Notes: generated from the sequence alone by a model not told the origin. 64,000 bases of DNA from Nitzschia sp. DOCU1 (GCA_951394045.1 OX595998.1:62001-126000), one strand, 5' to 3'; positions 10,545-20,493 are shown, counted from the first letter of the stretch. Translations and numbers: made by a program.

Positions 10545-13500
10545 CCCGCCCCCATGATGGAGGGACAGGACTTAACTATGATAGGGATGTATGTTACGAA
10601 TGTTCCAAGTCTGAGTAACTGCACCCTTCTGGATACGTACGGACCATCGTAAGGGTTAGCACCAAACTTACGTTGTTGGTCCTGCTTGATCATGATCTGT
10701 TGGCCTACGTGATACTCATACGGTAATCGCGTTTTGTTTTCTGCCGCATTGTTCTTCGCAATGCGTTGCATCTTGCGCTCACGGATGAGCTTCCAATTAG
10801 CTTCGAAGCGGGTGTTGAGAATGGCATCTCTACCGAAAACTAGTTGCATCGGCGTAGCCTGTAGCGTCGTGTGATATGTCGCGCGCACGGCGAACATCAC
10901 GGCTGCCAGGATTCCATCGAGTCCGACTGTATCGTCTGAGTGCTGCAGTTCAAACGTACGAATCATATTCCCGATAGTTTGGTGTACTCGTTCGAGTATT
11001 GCGTTCGCCTGCGGGTTTCTCGCAGTGATTGGGCGCGCAAGCACGCCATAGTCTTCCTTGACCATTTGCCGGAATTCGCCCATGAACTCCGTGCCGCGGT
11101 CATAAATAACTTGTTGTGGCCACGGGTATCTTGTGAACCACGTCTTTTCGGCTAATTCGGCGATACTAAAAGCCTCTTTATTGGGTACGCGAACCATCTC
11201 AAACCAGCCAGTTGCCGGATCAATCATGGTAAGGCACCAAAGCTCGAGTTGTTTCTGTTTACCCTTATTTCGTTTACCCTGGTTAATCGAGTAGGGGCCT
11301 ATGAGATCGACACATAGGATTTCCCAGGGTTCGCTCTCGGGTTCCTTAATTGGCAGGTGCCCATACTTAAGGGTCTTGCGCTTTGTTAATTGGCACAACC
11401 TGCATTTCTTGCAGATGTCGACGACGTCGGTTCGCAGTCCTTTCCAGTAGAAATGCTGCCGAATCGTGTGCTCCGTACGGGTCTCCCCCGGGTGACACAG
11501 TGTCTCGTGGTACCACTCAACGCATCGGCGTTGGAGTGACTGCGGAATAACTATCTTACCATCTCTAACTACTAGAGGACGTTTCTTACCGCCCCCACGA
11601 AAAACCTTTACACTATATCTACTGTCCGACGCTGCCTTTTGGAGCAGCGCGGTATCTTTTCGCTGATGTCGCATAATGTACTTGTAGGTAAGGGGGAAGA
11701 CGCTTTCAGGTAGTTCATCGCCCCCAAAGTACTCTGCGAAATTGGCCTCGGTAAAGGGCTTTTCGTCCTTACCAAGTCGACTAAGAGCGTCCGCTACTAC
11801 ATTCGTCTCACCTCGAACGTAGACAAGTTCGGGACCATACTCTTCGAGGGTGAGTCGCCAGCGCATAACGCGTTCAGTATTGAAGTTTTTATAGGTTAGA
11901 TTCTTGTGGTCGGTGTAGACGCGAATCTGTTGACCTAGGAGAATCGTACAGAACTCCTTGAGTGTCTCTACAATAGCTAGTAGTTCCCGCTCGGTAGTAG
12001 TATACCGTGTCTGCGCGGGATTGAGTTTGCGACTATAGAACGCGATAGGCTTACCGTTCTGCGAGATGACCGCGCCAAGCTGCGTGTCGCTCGCGTCAGT
12101 ATGTATATCAAACGGTAGATGAAAGTTCGGGTAAGTTAGGAGAACCTCCTTACTTATTATTTTCTTCATCGTGTCAAATGCCTCTTGGTGCGCGCCGGTC
12201 CACTCCCACTTAGCTGTTTTCGACGTAAGTGATGCGAGCGGGGCGAGGATGTGCGAACGGCGCACCCACATGTCGCGATAATAATTCACGATACCGATGA
12301 TAGCGCGTAGTTCCTTTTTATCGCGCGGTGCGAGCATGGCTTGGATTGCTTGCACTTTGGTTGCTACTGGTTGGATGCCGTCGCGGGTAATCCAGTAGCC
12401 AAGGTATTCGAGCTCCGCTTTTGCGAAGAAGGACTTCTTGATGTTCACCTTGAGTCCCGTGTCTTTCAGACGTTGTAGTACCACGTCGAGTTTCTCTAGG
12501 TGGTCTAGGTAACTACCCTTGGTAAGTACTAGAAGATCGTCTATGTACGTACGTATGTACTCTAGGTCTGCGAACAGCGACGACATCTTTTCCTGGAAGA
12601 TATCGGGGCTATTGCTGAGTCCCATAGGTAGTCGCTGCATCTCATATTTTCCCCATGGGAAGACGAGAGTGCAAAGTTTCTTTGCGTTCGGACTAAGTTC
12701 CACATGGTAGTAGCCCATGTTTAGGTCTAAACTAGTAGCGTACTGAAAACCTTCTAGTTTTAACAGTAGCTCTTGTATCTTTGGTAGCGGGAATGGCTTC
12801 CGCTTGATTCGCTTGTTGAGCTCGCGGAAGTCGTTTATGAACCGTACCGTCTTGTCCTTCTTTGGTATGATGAACGACGGTGCCGCCCATTCAGAGCGGT
12901 TGACTTTCTTTAGTACGCCGACTGCGCAGAGGCGATCGACCTCGTCGCGTAGCGTCTGTTCATATGCCTTCGGCACTGGATATGGCCTCGCATGATATGG
13001 CGTGACATTAGGCTTGCCTTTCCAAGTGCCGAGCGTGCCGTCAAAGAGCGTCTCATGTTTCTGAAGAAGCGTCTTGAGGGCGGATTTATCTTCTTCCGAC
13101 AGATGGTCCATCTCGGAGATTTTCTGCGGAATGTCCGCTGGGGCATATTTAGCGTCTAAGATTTGTTTAATAGACTTGGCACCACCATCTGCGTCGGCCT
13201 GCCAGGCGTCTTCGTTGGGCGTCTCGCCATATATCTTCATTGCTATAGCAGCTGAATCCCATTCGACTTCCCTTGTCTTGAAGTCGAACTTGACACCTAG
13301 TTCTCGCAGAAGATCTCTGCCAATGATCATGTCGTAGTTGCCAAGGTCGGATGTCACCTGGAAGACCCATTCAATCACCCTATTGGCATGAAATTCCGGA
13401 AGTTTAAACTGGATTTTTACTTCGCGGTGTGTCTCGACGACACCTCCAGCTGTCGTGAAGGTGGTTCTCGATGGTGTCGTCCTGACACGTAGTTTCCTGA

Positions 13501-13888
13501 CATGCTTCTCGGAGATCAGTCCTCGTGATGCTCCGGTGTCTAGTAGCGTCGTCAACGCTGCCGCCTTGGCCTTGCCTAGGCGCGTGTTAATTTGCGCGAA
13601 ACAGTACGGAATTTCGTCTGGCGCGGTTTTCTGGCGTTTTGGTGAGCTCCGGTTGTACAGTCGTGTTATCGCGTGCGATTCCGCCGCGATACGGTAATTA
13701 ATGCATTGGTCCAATGAGGCGAAGACCTCGCCCGGCTCGGACGGTATATAGACGGATGGGCTCGCATGTCGTGCCCCATCGTGTTGCTCGTGGAAAACGA
13801 AAACTTCGTCACATCCGCAATTTTTGCGTTTCCCACCTACTCTTTCAGAGATTTTGTAATAGGATAACTCGTCCTTATGATTATGCAT
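10493..13888 (-). CDS. Gypsy pol polyprotein, 1131 residues
   Basis: Domains in order: aspartic protease with LLDTGAS near residue 115; reverse transcriptase with ATSLDLNMGYYHV, RLPMGLSNSP and catalytic YIDD near residue 448; RNase H with HTDASDTQLG near 596 and TDHKNL; integrase with the HHCC zinc finger (HETLCHPG...CKKCRLC, about 790-835) and the D,D,E core (CVDLIGPY about 860, YDRGTEF about 931, NAILERVHQ about 964). All catalytic residues I can check are present. The frame is open without interruption from the gag UGA at 13925 through the spacer into pol, so pol is probably made as a gag-pol product by UGA readthrough; the first ATG (13888) is an alternative start. The last 18 residues are encoded by LTR sequence. 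Confidence 0.95.
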   Translation of the reverse strand: MHNHKDELSYYKISERVGGKRKNCGCDEVFVFHEQHDGARHASPSVYIPSEPGEVFASLDQCINYRIAAESHAITRLYNRSSPKRQKTAPDEIPYCFAQINTRLGKAKAAALTTLLDTGASRGLISEKHVRKLRVRTTPSRTTFTTAGGVVETHREVKIQFKLPEFHANRVIEWVFQVTSDLGNYDMIIGRDLLRELGVKFDFKTREVEWDSAAIAMKIYGETPNEDAWQADADGGAKSIKQILDAKYAPADIPQKISEMDHLSEEDKSALKTLLQKHETLFDGTLGTWKGKPNVTPYHARPYPVPKAYEQTLRDEVDRLCAVGVLKKVNRSEWAAPSFIIPKKDKTVRFINDFRELNKRIKRKPFPLPKIQELLLKLEGFQYATSLDLNMGYYHVELSPNAKKLCTLVFPWGKYEMQRLPMGLSNSPDIFQEKMSSLFADLEYIRTYIDDLLVLTKGSYLDHLEKLDVVLQRLKDTGLKVNIKKSFFAKAELEYLGYWITRDGIQPVATKVQAIQAMLAPRDKKELRAIIGIVNYYRDMWVRRSHILAPLASLTSKTAKWEWTGAHQEAFDTMKKIISKEVLLTYPNFHLPFDIHTDASDTQLGAVISQNGKPIAFYSRKLNPAQTRYTTTERELLAIVETLKEFCTILLGQQIRVYTDHKNLTYKNFNTERVMRWRLTLEEYGPELVYVRGETNVVADALSRLGKDEKPFTEANFAEYFGGDELPESVFPLTYKYIMRHQRKDTALLQKAASDSRYSVKVFRGGGKKRPLVVRDGKIVIPQSLQRRCVEWYHETLCHPGETRTEHTIRQHFYWKGLRTDVVDICKKCRLCQLTKRKTLKYGHLPIKEPESEPWEILCVDLIGPYSINQGKRNKGKQKQLELWCLTMIDPATGWFEMVRVPNKEAFSIAELAEKTWFTRYPWPQQVIYDRGTEFMGEFRQMVKEDYGVLARPITARNPQANAILERVHQTIGNMIRTFELQHSDDTVGLDGILAAVMFAVRATYHTTLQATPMQLVFGRDAILNTRFEANWKLIRERKMQRIAKNNAAENKTRLPYEYHVGQQIMIKQDQQRKFGANPYDGPYVSRRVQLLRLGTFVTYIPIIVKSCPSIMGAGAVHCFTRRLLRMIVVQ
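10545..10555 (-). other. Gypsy polypurine tract
   Basis: Minus strand reads ATGGGGGCGGG immediately before the 3' LTR (TGCAGTAC). Its position and composition fit the plus-strand primer. Confidence 0.7.
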
Positions 13889-13924
13889 TAAACTAGATTT
13901 TTCGTGTACAACTCGCTCACACCT

Positions 13925-13927
13925 TCA
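13925..13927 (-). promoter_or_regulatory. In-frame UGA between Gypsy gag and pol (candidate recoding site)
   Basis: Minus-strand context GAA AAC TGA AGG TGT. The same frame stays open after the UGA to the first pol ATG with no further stop, so readthrough would give a gag-pol fusion. Two other elements in this window have the same layout. Confidence 0.55.
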
Positions 13928-15124
13928 GTTTTCATCGTCGCTAGCGACAAGGTTAGCCAAGAGTTCGTCCACATTGAAGTTTTCCTCGTCGGGTGGATCA
14001 ATCGCCTTGCGCTTGCGTTCGTCCTTGACCGCGTCCTTGACCATGTTCTGGATCATGGCATGTAGTTCTTCTTTCTTGTTGGCGCCGCCATCGTCATGAA
14101 CCCAAGTGCGGTTACCGTAACGAGGCTTTTTATCGCCATTCTTGATGAAGTTTCCATGGGCGGCAGCCATCTTCTGGGCCTGCGCCACCACCATCTTGCA
14201 GTCCCCAGTGTTGTGGGACCAGTTGGGGCCATGGTAGGCACATTTAAAGGGAGGAGTCTTGTCATTAGGGCCGCGCTTAATAGCGGGCTTCGAGTGATCC
14301 ATTCGCGGGTCTCGCTTCCCCTTCGGAGGATGGTTGCCATCTGGCTTCTGCTTACGGACGTGGTGAGTTTCGTGCAATTTTTCGGTGAATTCGAGGCGCT
14401 CGCAGAACTGGGTAAACTCGTCCAAAGTGTGGTCAATCGGCTCGAAACCCTGCAGGATCATCTGTTGACGCCAACTGGCGGGAATGGCGAATTCTGCATG
14501 CTCAATGATCTCGTCGTTGGGAAGCTTGTTGGCTGCTCCACGAGTGCTGTCAAACATCGCCAAGTAGCTGTTGAGCTGCTGGAAGCGGCTGATATATTCC
14601 TTCATCGACATCTCAGGAGGCTTGCGACACAAACGGCGCATGTAACGTTTCTGGGTCTGAAGTGCGCGAGCCGGGAGAACGTAGTTAGTCACTCCTTGGA
14701 GGACGATTTTCAAATTTGCACTTGTTTCGTTCCCAGCGGTCGCTGCGGTTTCCTCGAACTTGGCGAGGGCCTTTCCGGTGAGGATACGGCGGTAAAACTC
14801 ATACTTTTGCGGACCAGTAGTCAGGTGCTGACCGTTGATCACCTTTTTGGCCTTTTCTTGGAGGCGAAACCAAGTTTCAGGCGACTCGTCGCCGTTGAAC
14901 GGAAGAATCGATAGTTCGAACTGAGTGGAGGTTGGATCTTCAGGAACATTGCGACACTTGAAGGTAACCAGCTTTTCCTTGTTCACTGCAACTTCAGGTT
15001 CACGTTGAATAGGGATCGGGGCTCGTTGAAAACCCTTTCTCGACATGTCATGGCGAGGAATAGCCGCGGCGGCGGCAACGGTTGCGTTAGAGAGCTTCAT
15101 CTTGAGTAAATTGATCTTGATCAC
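13925..15124 (-). CDS. Gypsy gag, 399 residues
   Basis: A capsid-type helical region in the middle (PETWFRLQEKAKKVI, FEETAATAGN, RFQQLNSYLAMFD) is followed by a basic stretch (KPDGNHPPKGKRDPR) and a Cys/His cluster (CAYHGPNWSHNTGDC) that looks like a variant nucleic-acid-binding knuckle rather than the canonical CX2CX4HX4C. It ends with an acidic tail and a UGA. It would form the particle shell and package the element RNA. The UGA is in frame with pol 36 bases further on. Confidence 0.9.
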   Translation of the reverse strand: MIKINLLKMKLSNATVAAAAAIPRHDMSRKGFQRAPIPIQREPEVAVNKEKLVTFKCRNVPEDPTSTQFELSILPFNGDESPETWFRLQEKAKKVINGQHLTTGPQKYEFYRRILTGKALAKFEETAATAGNETSANLKIVLQGVTNYVLPARALQTQKRYMRRLCRKPPEMSMKEYISRFQQLNSYLAMFDSTRGAANKLPNDEIIEHAEFAIPASWRQQMILQGFEPIDHTLDEFTQFCERLEFTEKLHETHHVRKQKPDGNHPPKGKRDPRMDHSKPAIKRGPNDKTPPFKCAYHGPNWSHNTGDCKMVVAQAQKMAAAHGNFIKNGDKKPRYGNRTWVHDDGGANKKEELHAMIQNMVKDAVKDERKRKAIDPPDEENFNVDELLANLVASDDEN

Positions 15125-15151
15125 GACGATTGTCGTGGAGTGTTAACACTA
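15125..15151 (-). other. Gypsy leader just inside the 5' LTR, two inverted repeats
   Basis: Right after the LTR the minus strand holds a perfect 12-bp palindrome (AGTGTTAACACT, about 15139-15150) and then CACGAC-AATC-GTCGTG (about 15122-15137). The primer-binding site should lie here but I cannot match it to a tRNA end by eye. Confidence 0.5.
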
Positions 15152-15674
15152 TGCACTACGTCGTTTGTAGGATCGAAGAGGTTGTGAAGATTATGGCTAG
15201 GTTAAAAACTAGATGTATTTCTCATGCAAGTTGTCTCGTAGGCTCTCGTAGTTCTAGTAGAGTCGAGACCTTTGACATGCATCAACAACAATCCGAACAG
15301 GAGGTTGATGCATCTTGTAGTAGACTAGCTACGACGCTGTACTAGGGTTCTTTGGACGTCGTCAGCTACTCTGGAATAAAGTATAGCTACCTCGATGTCA
15401 TCGAGGTGCCAGATCTTAGGTGGCATTGACACTAGGATCTCATCGGCATTCGACTAGCTGGAGTCATGCGCGATGCCTGCGTCATGCAACGTCACGCCGA
15501 CGGTAGGTTATGGGCCTTGTCCGACGATGTCCGAGACCGGCCTAGCGTTCGCGTCCGCGTGCAACGCTTTCGTCATGCTACGTCATCACACATGATGTCA
15601 CACATGACTAAATAGACTAATATTATTGGACTACAATCATTCGAAGGAGTCGACGTGTAAAGCAGTGTACTGCA
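15152..15674 (-). repeat. Gypsy 5' LTR, 523 bp
   Basis: Promoter LTR for the minus-strand element. Same ends as the 3' LTR; lacks the 9-bp TGACGTCAA segment but keeps the other ACGTCA/GCGTCA sites and the ACCTCGAT hairpin. Confidence 0.95.
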
Positions 15675-16930
15675 GATGCGAAGAACGTGTCCATATAAAA
15701 GTACTCGTCAATACGCCTGTATCGCAGCATTCGATCGTTCGTGGGGTAATTCCGCGAGAGTCCTTGTGCAACGGGTCGACGAACACGTTGCGTGGTAGTT
15801 TTAATTGTGCGTCTGGCTGTGTCGTGATCGATCCGCCAAAGCTTGGATAATTTCTCCGGGGCCACTCCCTGCGCTCTCGAAGCAGAGGTTGCAGAGCTGA
15901 AATATGTGTCCGGATTATTCGTATTCAATGAATGTTCTGTAGAGGTCCCAACCTCTGGGAACAATTCCGCTTGGTGCCATCCCACAGTGGCTCCGATGGC
16001 AGTGACAGCCTTTGAAATACTGCATTTTTCTGCCAGCCATGCTGCAAGACTGTGCACGTCAAGAATTGGGTCCTCTCCAGGATCACGCAGGAAAACTTCA
16101 GGTTTTCTCGTTTCGGCGTGCCCAATTACTTGAGTCTCAATTTCAGAATGGCTGTCGTCTCCATCCCTCATAAAGAGATCATCGATGAATTTGTTTTCTG
16201 CGGCACCAATCTGCATCGCAGAGACCATAGCATCATCGTCCGGGAGATCATCTATTAAGACCATCTGCCTTTCTTCCGGCGGACGAATCTTGCCTTCCCA
16301 GTTCAGCATTTGGTCCTCGTTCATTGCATAGTGAGAGGAGTGAGGATTCCAATCACCTTCTGGAGTGATGACTTCGGATTCGTCAATCAACTCGTTGCAC
16401 TCAGCAATTGTCGGCTTGCTAGTTTCAAAATATGAGAAAATTCCATGCAAGTGCAGTGGAATTCGACGATCGGTTGACGGAAGGAAGATTGAGTGGTCTT
16501 CCTCAGTCGGATCCGAAACATGAATTTTCGGGGTATCGTTGACAAATATCCCAGCCTCTCGTAGGATGAAAGGAGGGATGAGGTGATTCTTCATGGTTGG
16601 AACGTATATTGCGTTCAAAACAACCAATACAGTGCGCTCCCCTGTATACGGGCACGTATATAGCAGGGCGGCGTCCACAATTGGAACATCGGGGAGTGCA
16701 TCATACTCTGGAGTGAACGGTGTGACTTTGCAAGTCTTTCCAGAGTCCTTCAAAATCAGGAAGTCAGCACCTACAACCACCATGTTGGCATGCGAGTCGA
16801 GTTCACATCGGGAAAGTGGGGAGTCCATGCTCACCGCGGCCACACCGGCGGTTTCCGATGACAGGATAATTGAAGCAATGTGAAAATTGATTTCCGGCAG
16901 TGCTCTCCCCTCGGACAGCGCCGGGCCCAT
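15675..16930 (-). pseudogene. Copia pol, N-terminal part: protease and start of integrase
   Basis: Begins with ATG directly after the gag UGA and in the same frame. The protease motif CELDSHANMVVVG (Asp-Ser-His in place of the usual Asp-Thr/Ser-Gly) is the form I associate with diatom CoDi elements; it is a clear departure from the canonical DTG/DSG. The sequence reaches the first integrase residues (DEYFYMDTFFA) and is cut by the Gypsy insertion at 15675, after which the frame reads a few LTR-encoded residues and stops at 15623. The rest of pol lies at 6814-10008. Confidence 0.88.
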
Positions 16931-16933
16931 TCA
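16931..16933 (-). promoter_or_regulatory. In-frame UGA between Copia gag and pol (candidate recoding or reinitiation site)
   Basis: Minus-strand context CAT TCT TGA ATG GGC. The adjacent TGA-ATG allows either readthrough or termination-reinitiation. Pol continues in the gag frame. Confidence 0.5.
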
Positions 16934-18577
16934 AGAATGCCGCGTGTGGGCACGGGCAACAATCCGCTTCAGAACGGTGGCAGCAGTGGTAGGATCATCG
17001 TCAGTGGTAGGAGCATCAGCAAAAGAGACATGTGCTGTGGTAGACGAGGCGGTGGCAGTGCTCGGGGCTGTCTTGGTACTATCCATCACGGAGATGATGT
17101 AATTGCGGATTGCATCCTCATCCGGGATAGTTGTCTGCTGTTTGGCGACAGCAGATTTGACGGCAGCCTTCAATTTCTTGTTGAAGGACTTTTCGGAGGT
17201 GCCACTGCGACCACGCTTTCCAGGTAGGTTTCGACCTTGCCCATTGGCCTCCCGTTCATTCCTGTAATTACGAAGCTCATCCTTCTGATCTTTTGGGAGC
17301 TTGGCGTATTCAGCTTTGGTATGCCACCTTAGTTCCACTCCAGATTCACCACGTCCGGTTTTGGTGGCCGAGCCCGAGGTGGCAGAGGCATCCGCAGTTG
17401 CAGAGGAGATATCGGCTCCGGCAGGGCGTTTGCCATTTGCCTTTCGTTTGGCAGTGACGGGGCATGCTGCTGTGATTTCTGCTGCGGCATTTTCAAAATT
17501 ATCAGCTTGATCCCGTCGCGCCAGGGCAATCGCAGCCTGAAGTGGTGGATGATTGCACTCAATGGCATCAATCAGGTATTTGACGCGGGTAACTTCAGCT
17601 GGCAGTTGGTATGTGACATGGTTTGAGGCAAGTTGCAGCATTACGTAAGCATTGCGATGCATGGCAACAAATTTTTCCAGGGTAAATTGATCTTGTCCCC
17701 GAAACTTGCGGTTGTGTAGCACATGCTCCTGCTCTTTAATTAGAGCGTCCCATTTGTCACGGCCACAATGTTGTGCAAGGAGGGCCAAATAGGCACCACG
17801 ACCATCCTTCTTTCGCTGGAAGGGTTTCAACGAAGCGTAGTAAGAGGTTCCACGTAGGGTCTCCTCCAGCTTGTGATATACCAAGGTATTGTCATCCTTG
17901 TATAGTGCATGAGTGTGCGATGCGCGGCTCACCAATTCGTCTTCGATGCTATCATAGCCATCGCCATAGGGCTGCAGCTCTCCTCCAATTTCAACCAGAT
18001 TGGTAAGGGTTGCACGGGCTGCCTCAGGGCGAATCACGTAGGAGAGGGGAATATAACGAGCACCAACAAGTCGCGAGAGGTAGTCTCCAAAAGATTCTAC
18101 CCAACGGATGATAGGATTGGATTTCGTAATCTTCGGCAATTCCGGTTCCTCTCCCTTCTTCCTTTCCAACAGGATTTTCCAATGGTCGTTGAAAGCCTTG
18201 CCCACAGGGTCCCACTTCATGTTCTCCACGGTCAGGGGACGATCAACCGTGTCGTAATACCTCACCAAGTTGGCCATAACTTTCAGGCGCATGATCGACT
18301 TGGCGCTGATGACAAAGGGTTCTACGGGGACCGTCCTGGCAATTTCGCCTGCAGGTACTGGGTCCGCCTGGTTTGGGTCAGGAATGCGCCCGGATGGGCG
18401 ACGGAGATTTTCTTTGACGTCGTCAATCTCCTTGTCTCCAAAATCGGCAAGATCCGAGGGCATCTCGAGGCCCTCATGCACGAGCTGGTCAACAGTCCGA
18501 CTCGGGATCCCCATCTGCTCAGCTTCACGGAAGAAGAGGCGAATGGCAACGTCGTCAAAGGGAGTCATGGTCAACAT
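16931..18577 (-). CDS. Copia gag, 548 residues
   Basis: Starts at ATG 18577 (MLTMTPFDDVAIRLFF) and ends with UGA at 16931. A long helical capsid-like region (KFVAMHRNAYVMLQLA, VKYLIDAIECNHPPL) is followed by a basic C-terminal part (KRKANGKRPAG, LPGKRGRSG, KKLKAAVKSAV) that presumably binds RNA; I see no CCHC knuckle. It is the structural particle protein. Residues 1-294 are duplicated exactly at 19206-20089. The final UGA is followed at once by the pol ATG in the same frame. Confidence 0.88.
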   Translation of the reverse strand: MLTMTPFDDVAIRLFFREAEQMGIPSRTVDQLVHEGLEMPSDLADFGDKEIDDVKENLRRPSGRIPDPNQADPVPAGEIARTVPVEPFVISAKSIMRLKVMANLVRYYDTVDRPLTVENMKWDPVGKAFNDHWKILLERKKGEEPELPKITKSNPIIRWVESFGDYLSRLVGARYIPLSYVIRPEAARATLTNLVEIGGELQPYGDGYDSIEDELVSRASHTHALYKDDNTLVYHKLEETLRGTSYYASLKPFQRKKDGRGAYLALLAQHCGRDKWDALIKEQEHVLHNRKFRGQDQFTLEKFVAMHRNAYVMLQLASNHVTYQLPAEVTRVKYLIDAIECNHPPLQAAIALARRDQADNFENAAAEITAACPVTAKRKANGKRPAGADISSATADASATSGSATKTGRGESGVELRWHTKAEYAKLPKDQKDELRNYRNEREANGQGRNLPGKRGRSGTSEKSFNKKLKAAVKSAVAKQQTTIPDEDAIRNYIISVMDSTKTAPSTATASSTTAHVSFADAPTTDDDPTTAATVLKRIVARAHTRHS

Positions 18578-18830
18578 GTAGGGTGAATTTCAGCAATGAC
18601 AGTGATAACTTGAAGTCACAACCCATAAAGAGTGACCGATCATTGCCGAAGAACATTCCGATAGACGACCGGAATATTACCGTTGTTGTTTATATTTCTC
18701 GCATCGACTTATTCCGAGATCATCAGATCGGCTGATGACATAACATAAGGCATATTTGCATCCGATAAACCGCCATGGTCGGCTGGCGATTTCCGTTCAG
18801 ATCCGGTTGAGCAAGCTGGGTCTGATAAAC

Positions 18831-18981
18831 TGAATGATTGTGCATGATAACAGTAATTATGATTTAAGTATGTCGCTACATCGTTCGGGGAACTTGGCAT
18901 TTCAGTGCGTGGTTAGCGATACGACGATATCGCCAACCCACTCGCTGAATCGCCAGGGGTGCGGACGAGCGCACTCAAACA
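18831..18981 (-). repeat. Copia 5' LTR, 151 bp
   Basis: TG...CA ends on the minus strand, matching 6455-6604 with one extra T. Internally the minus strand continues GTTTATCAGACCCAG; TATCAGA recalls the tRNA-iMet-type primer site TGGTATCAGAGC but the match is partial. Confidence 0.92.
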
Positions 18982-19040
18982 GAAATGACGAAACTTCCGA
19001 AACTTCGACCGTTGGGCCGTCGCGCGCGGACTAATCGACG

Positions 19041-19205
19041 ATGGCGCCGAAACTCAAACGAGCTACGACTCCTTTCGACAAAACAAGTTTGCTTCCAAAC
19101 GACTTGGTGGCCATCCACCAACAAGGCATTCAAGACAAGACGAAACAACAAAGCAACAATCATCAAGAAGAAGAAGGCAACATGAATGAAGCGAGAATCC
19201 ACCGC
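19041..19205 (+). pseudogene. Truncated duplicate of the RusA-like gene, first 55 codons
   Basis: Identical to 20553-20717 from ATG to EARIHR. At 19206 the tandem-duplication junction joins it to antisense Copia gag, so the frame runs 33 unrelated codons and stops. The catalytic domain is absent, so no nuclease can be made from this copy. Confidence 0.9.
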
Positions 19206-20089
19206 TGTCCCCGAAACTTGCGGTTGTGTAGCACATGCTCCTGCTCTTTAATTAGAGCGTCCCATTTGTCACGGCCACAATGTTGTGCAAGGAGGGCCAA
19301 ATAGGCACCACGACCATCCTTCTTTCGCTGGAAGGGTTTCAACGAAGCGTAGTAAGAGGTTCCACGTAGGGTCTCCTCCAGCTTGTGATATACCAAGGTA
19401 TTGTCATCCTTGTATAGTGCATGAGTGTGCGATGCGCGGCTCACCAATTCGTCTTCGATGCTATCATAGCCATCGCCATAGGGCTGCAGCTCTCCTCCAA
19501 TTTCAACCAGATTGGTAAGGGTTGCACGGGCTGCCTCAGGGCGAATCACGTAGGAGAGGGGAATATAACGAGCACCAACAAGTCGCGAGAGGTAGTCTCC
19601 AAAAGATTCTACCCAACGGATGATAGGATTGGATTTCGTAATCTTCGGCAATTCCGGTTCCTCTCCCTTCTTCCTTTCCAACAGGATTTTCCAATGGTCG
19701 TTGAAAGCCTTGCCCACAGGGTCCCACTTCATGTTCTCCACGGTCAGGGGACGATCAACCGTGTCGTAATACCTCACCAAGTTGGCCATAACTTTCAGGC
19801 GCATGATCGACTTGGCGCTGATGACAAAGGGTTCTACGGGGACCGTCCTGGCAATTTCGCCTGCAGGTACTGGGTCCGCCTGGTTTGGGTCAGGAATGCG
19901 CCCGGATGGGCGACGGAGATTTTCTTTGACGTCGTCAATCTCCTTGTCTCCAAAATCGGCAAGATCCGAGGGCATCTCGAGGCCCTCATGCACGAGCTGG
20001 TCAACAGTCCGACTCGGGATCCCCATCTGCTCAGCTTCACGGAAGAAGAGGCGAATGGCAACGTCGTCAAAGGGAGTCATGGTCAACAT
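19206..20089 (-). pseudogene. Truncated duplicate of Copia gag (residues 1-294)
   Basis: Identical to the first 294 residues of the gag at 16931-18577. After 19206 the frame enters the RusA-like gene on the wrong strand and stops at 19163. It has its own LTR (20343-20493) upstream and could be transcribed but would give only a capsid fragment. Confidence 0.92.
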
Positions 20090-20342
20090 GTAGGGTGAAT
20101 TTCAGCAATGACAGTGATAACTTGAAGTCACAACCCATAAAGAGTGACCGATCATTGCCGAAGAACATTCCGATAGACGACCGGAATATTACCGTTGTTG
20201 TTTATATTTCTCGCATCGACTTATTCCGAGATCATCAGATCGGCTGATGACATAACATAAGGCATATTTGCATCCGATAAACCGCCATGGTCGGCTGGCG
20301 ATTTCCGTTCAGATCCGGTTGAGCAAGCTGGGTCTGATAAAC

Positions 20343-20493
20343 TGAATGATTGTGCATGATAACAGTAATTATGATTTAAGTATGTCGCTACATCGTTCGG
20401 GGAACTTGGCATTTCAGTGCGTGGTTAGCGATACGACGATATCGCCAACCCACTCGCTGAATCGCCAGGGGTGCGGACGAGCGCACTCAAACA
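20343..20493 (-). repeat. Extra Copia LTR copy from the tandem duplication
   Basis: Same as 18831-18981 at an offset of 1512. Its minus-strand transcription would enter the duplicated gag; on the other side it abuts the RusA-like gene 60 bp from the start codon. Confidence 0.92.

Larger units (their letters stand above)
10013..15674 (-). mobile_element. Ty3/Gypsy LTR retrotransposon nested in Copia pol
   Basis: Two LTRs (10013-10544 and 15152-15674), each starting TGCACTAC and ending GTACTGCA on the plus strand, flank gag and pol on the minus strand. GATG at 10009-10012 and again at 15675-15678 is a perfect 4-bp target duplication. Gene order protease, RT, RNase H, integrase identifies Ty3/Gypsy. 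Gag and pol are both undamaged and the LTRs differ by few bases plus one 9-bp indel, so the copy looks young and possibly still competent. Confidence 0.95.
6455..18981 (-). mobile_element. Copia LTR retrotransposon (CoDi-like), interrupted by a nested Gypsy element
   Basis: LTRs of 150 and 151 bp bound an element of about 6.86 kb once the nested Gypsy insertion (10013-15674 plus one target copy) is subtracted. Gene order on the minus strand is gag, protease, integrase, reverse transcriptase, RNase H, the Ty1/Copia order. The flanks read GAAA just before 6455 and GAAAT just after 18981, a 4- or 5-bp target duplication depending on where the LTR edge is placed. The two LTRs differ by a single base indel, so the insertion looks young. 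The 5' end, with LTR and part of gag, has been duplicated in tandem (17694-20717). Confidence 0.93.

Noticed and set aside
14096..14914. 272-codon plus-strand open frame
   Set aside because: It is the antisense of Gypsy gag, with no domain and no start context of its own.
17909..18586. 225-codon plus-strand open frame, present twice (also 19421-20098)
   Set aside because: Antisense of Copia gag; duplicated only because of the tandem duplication.
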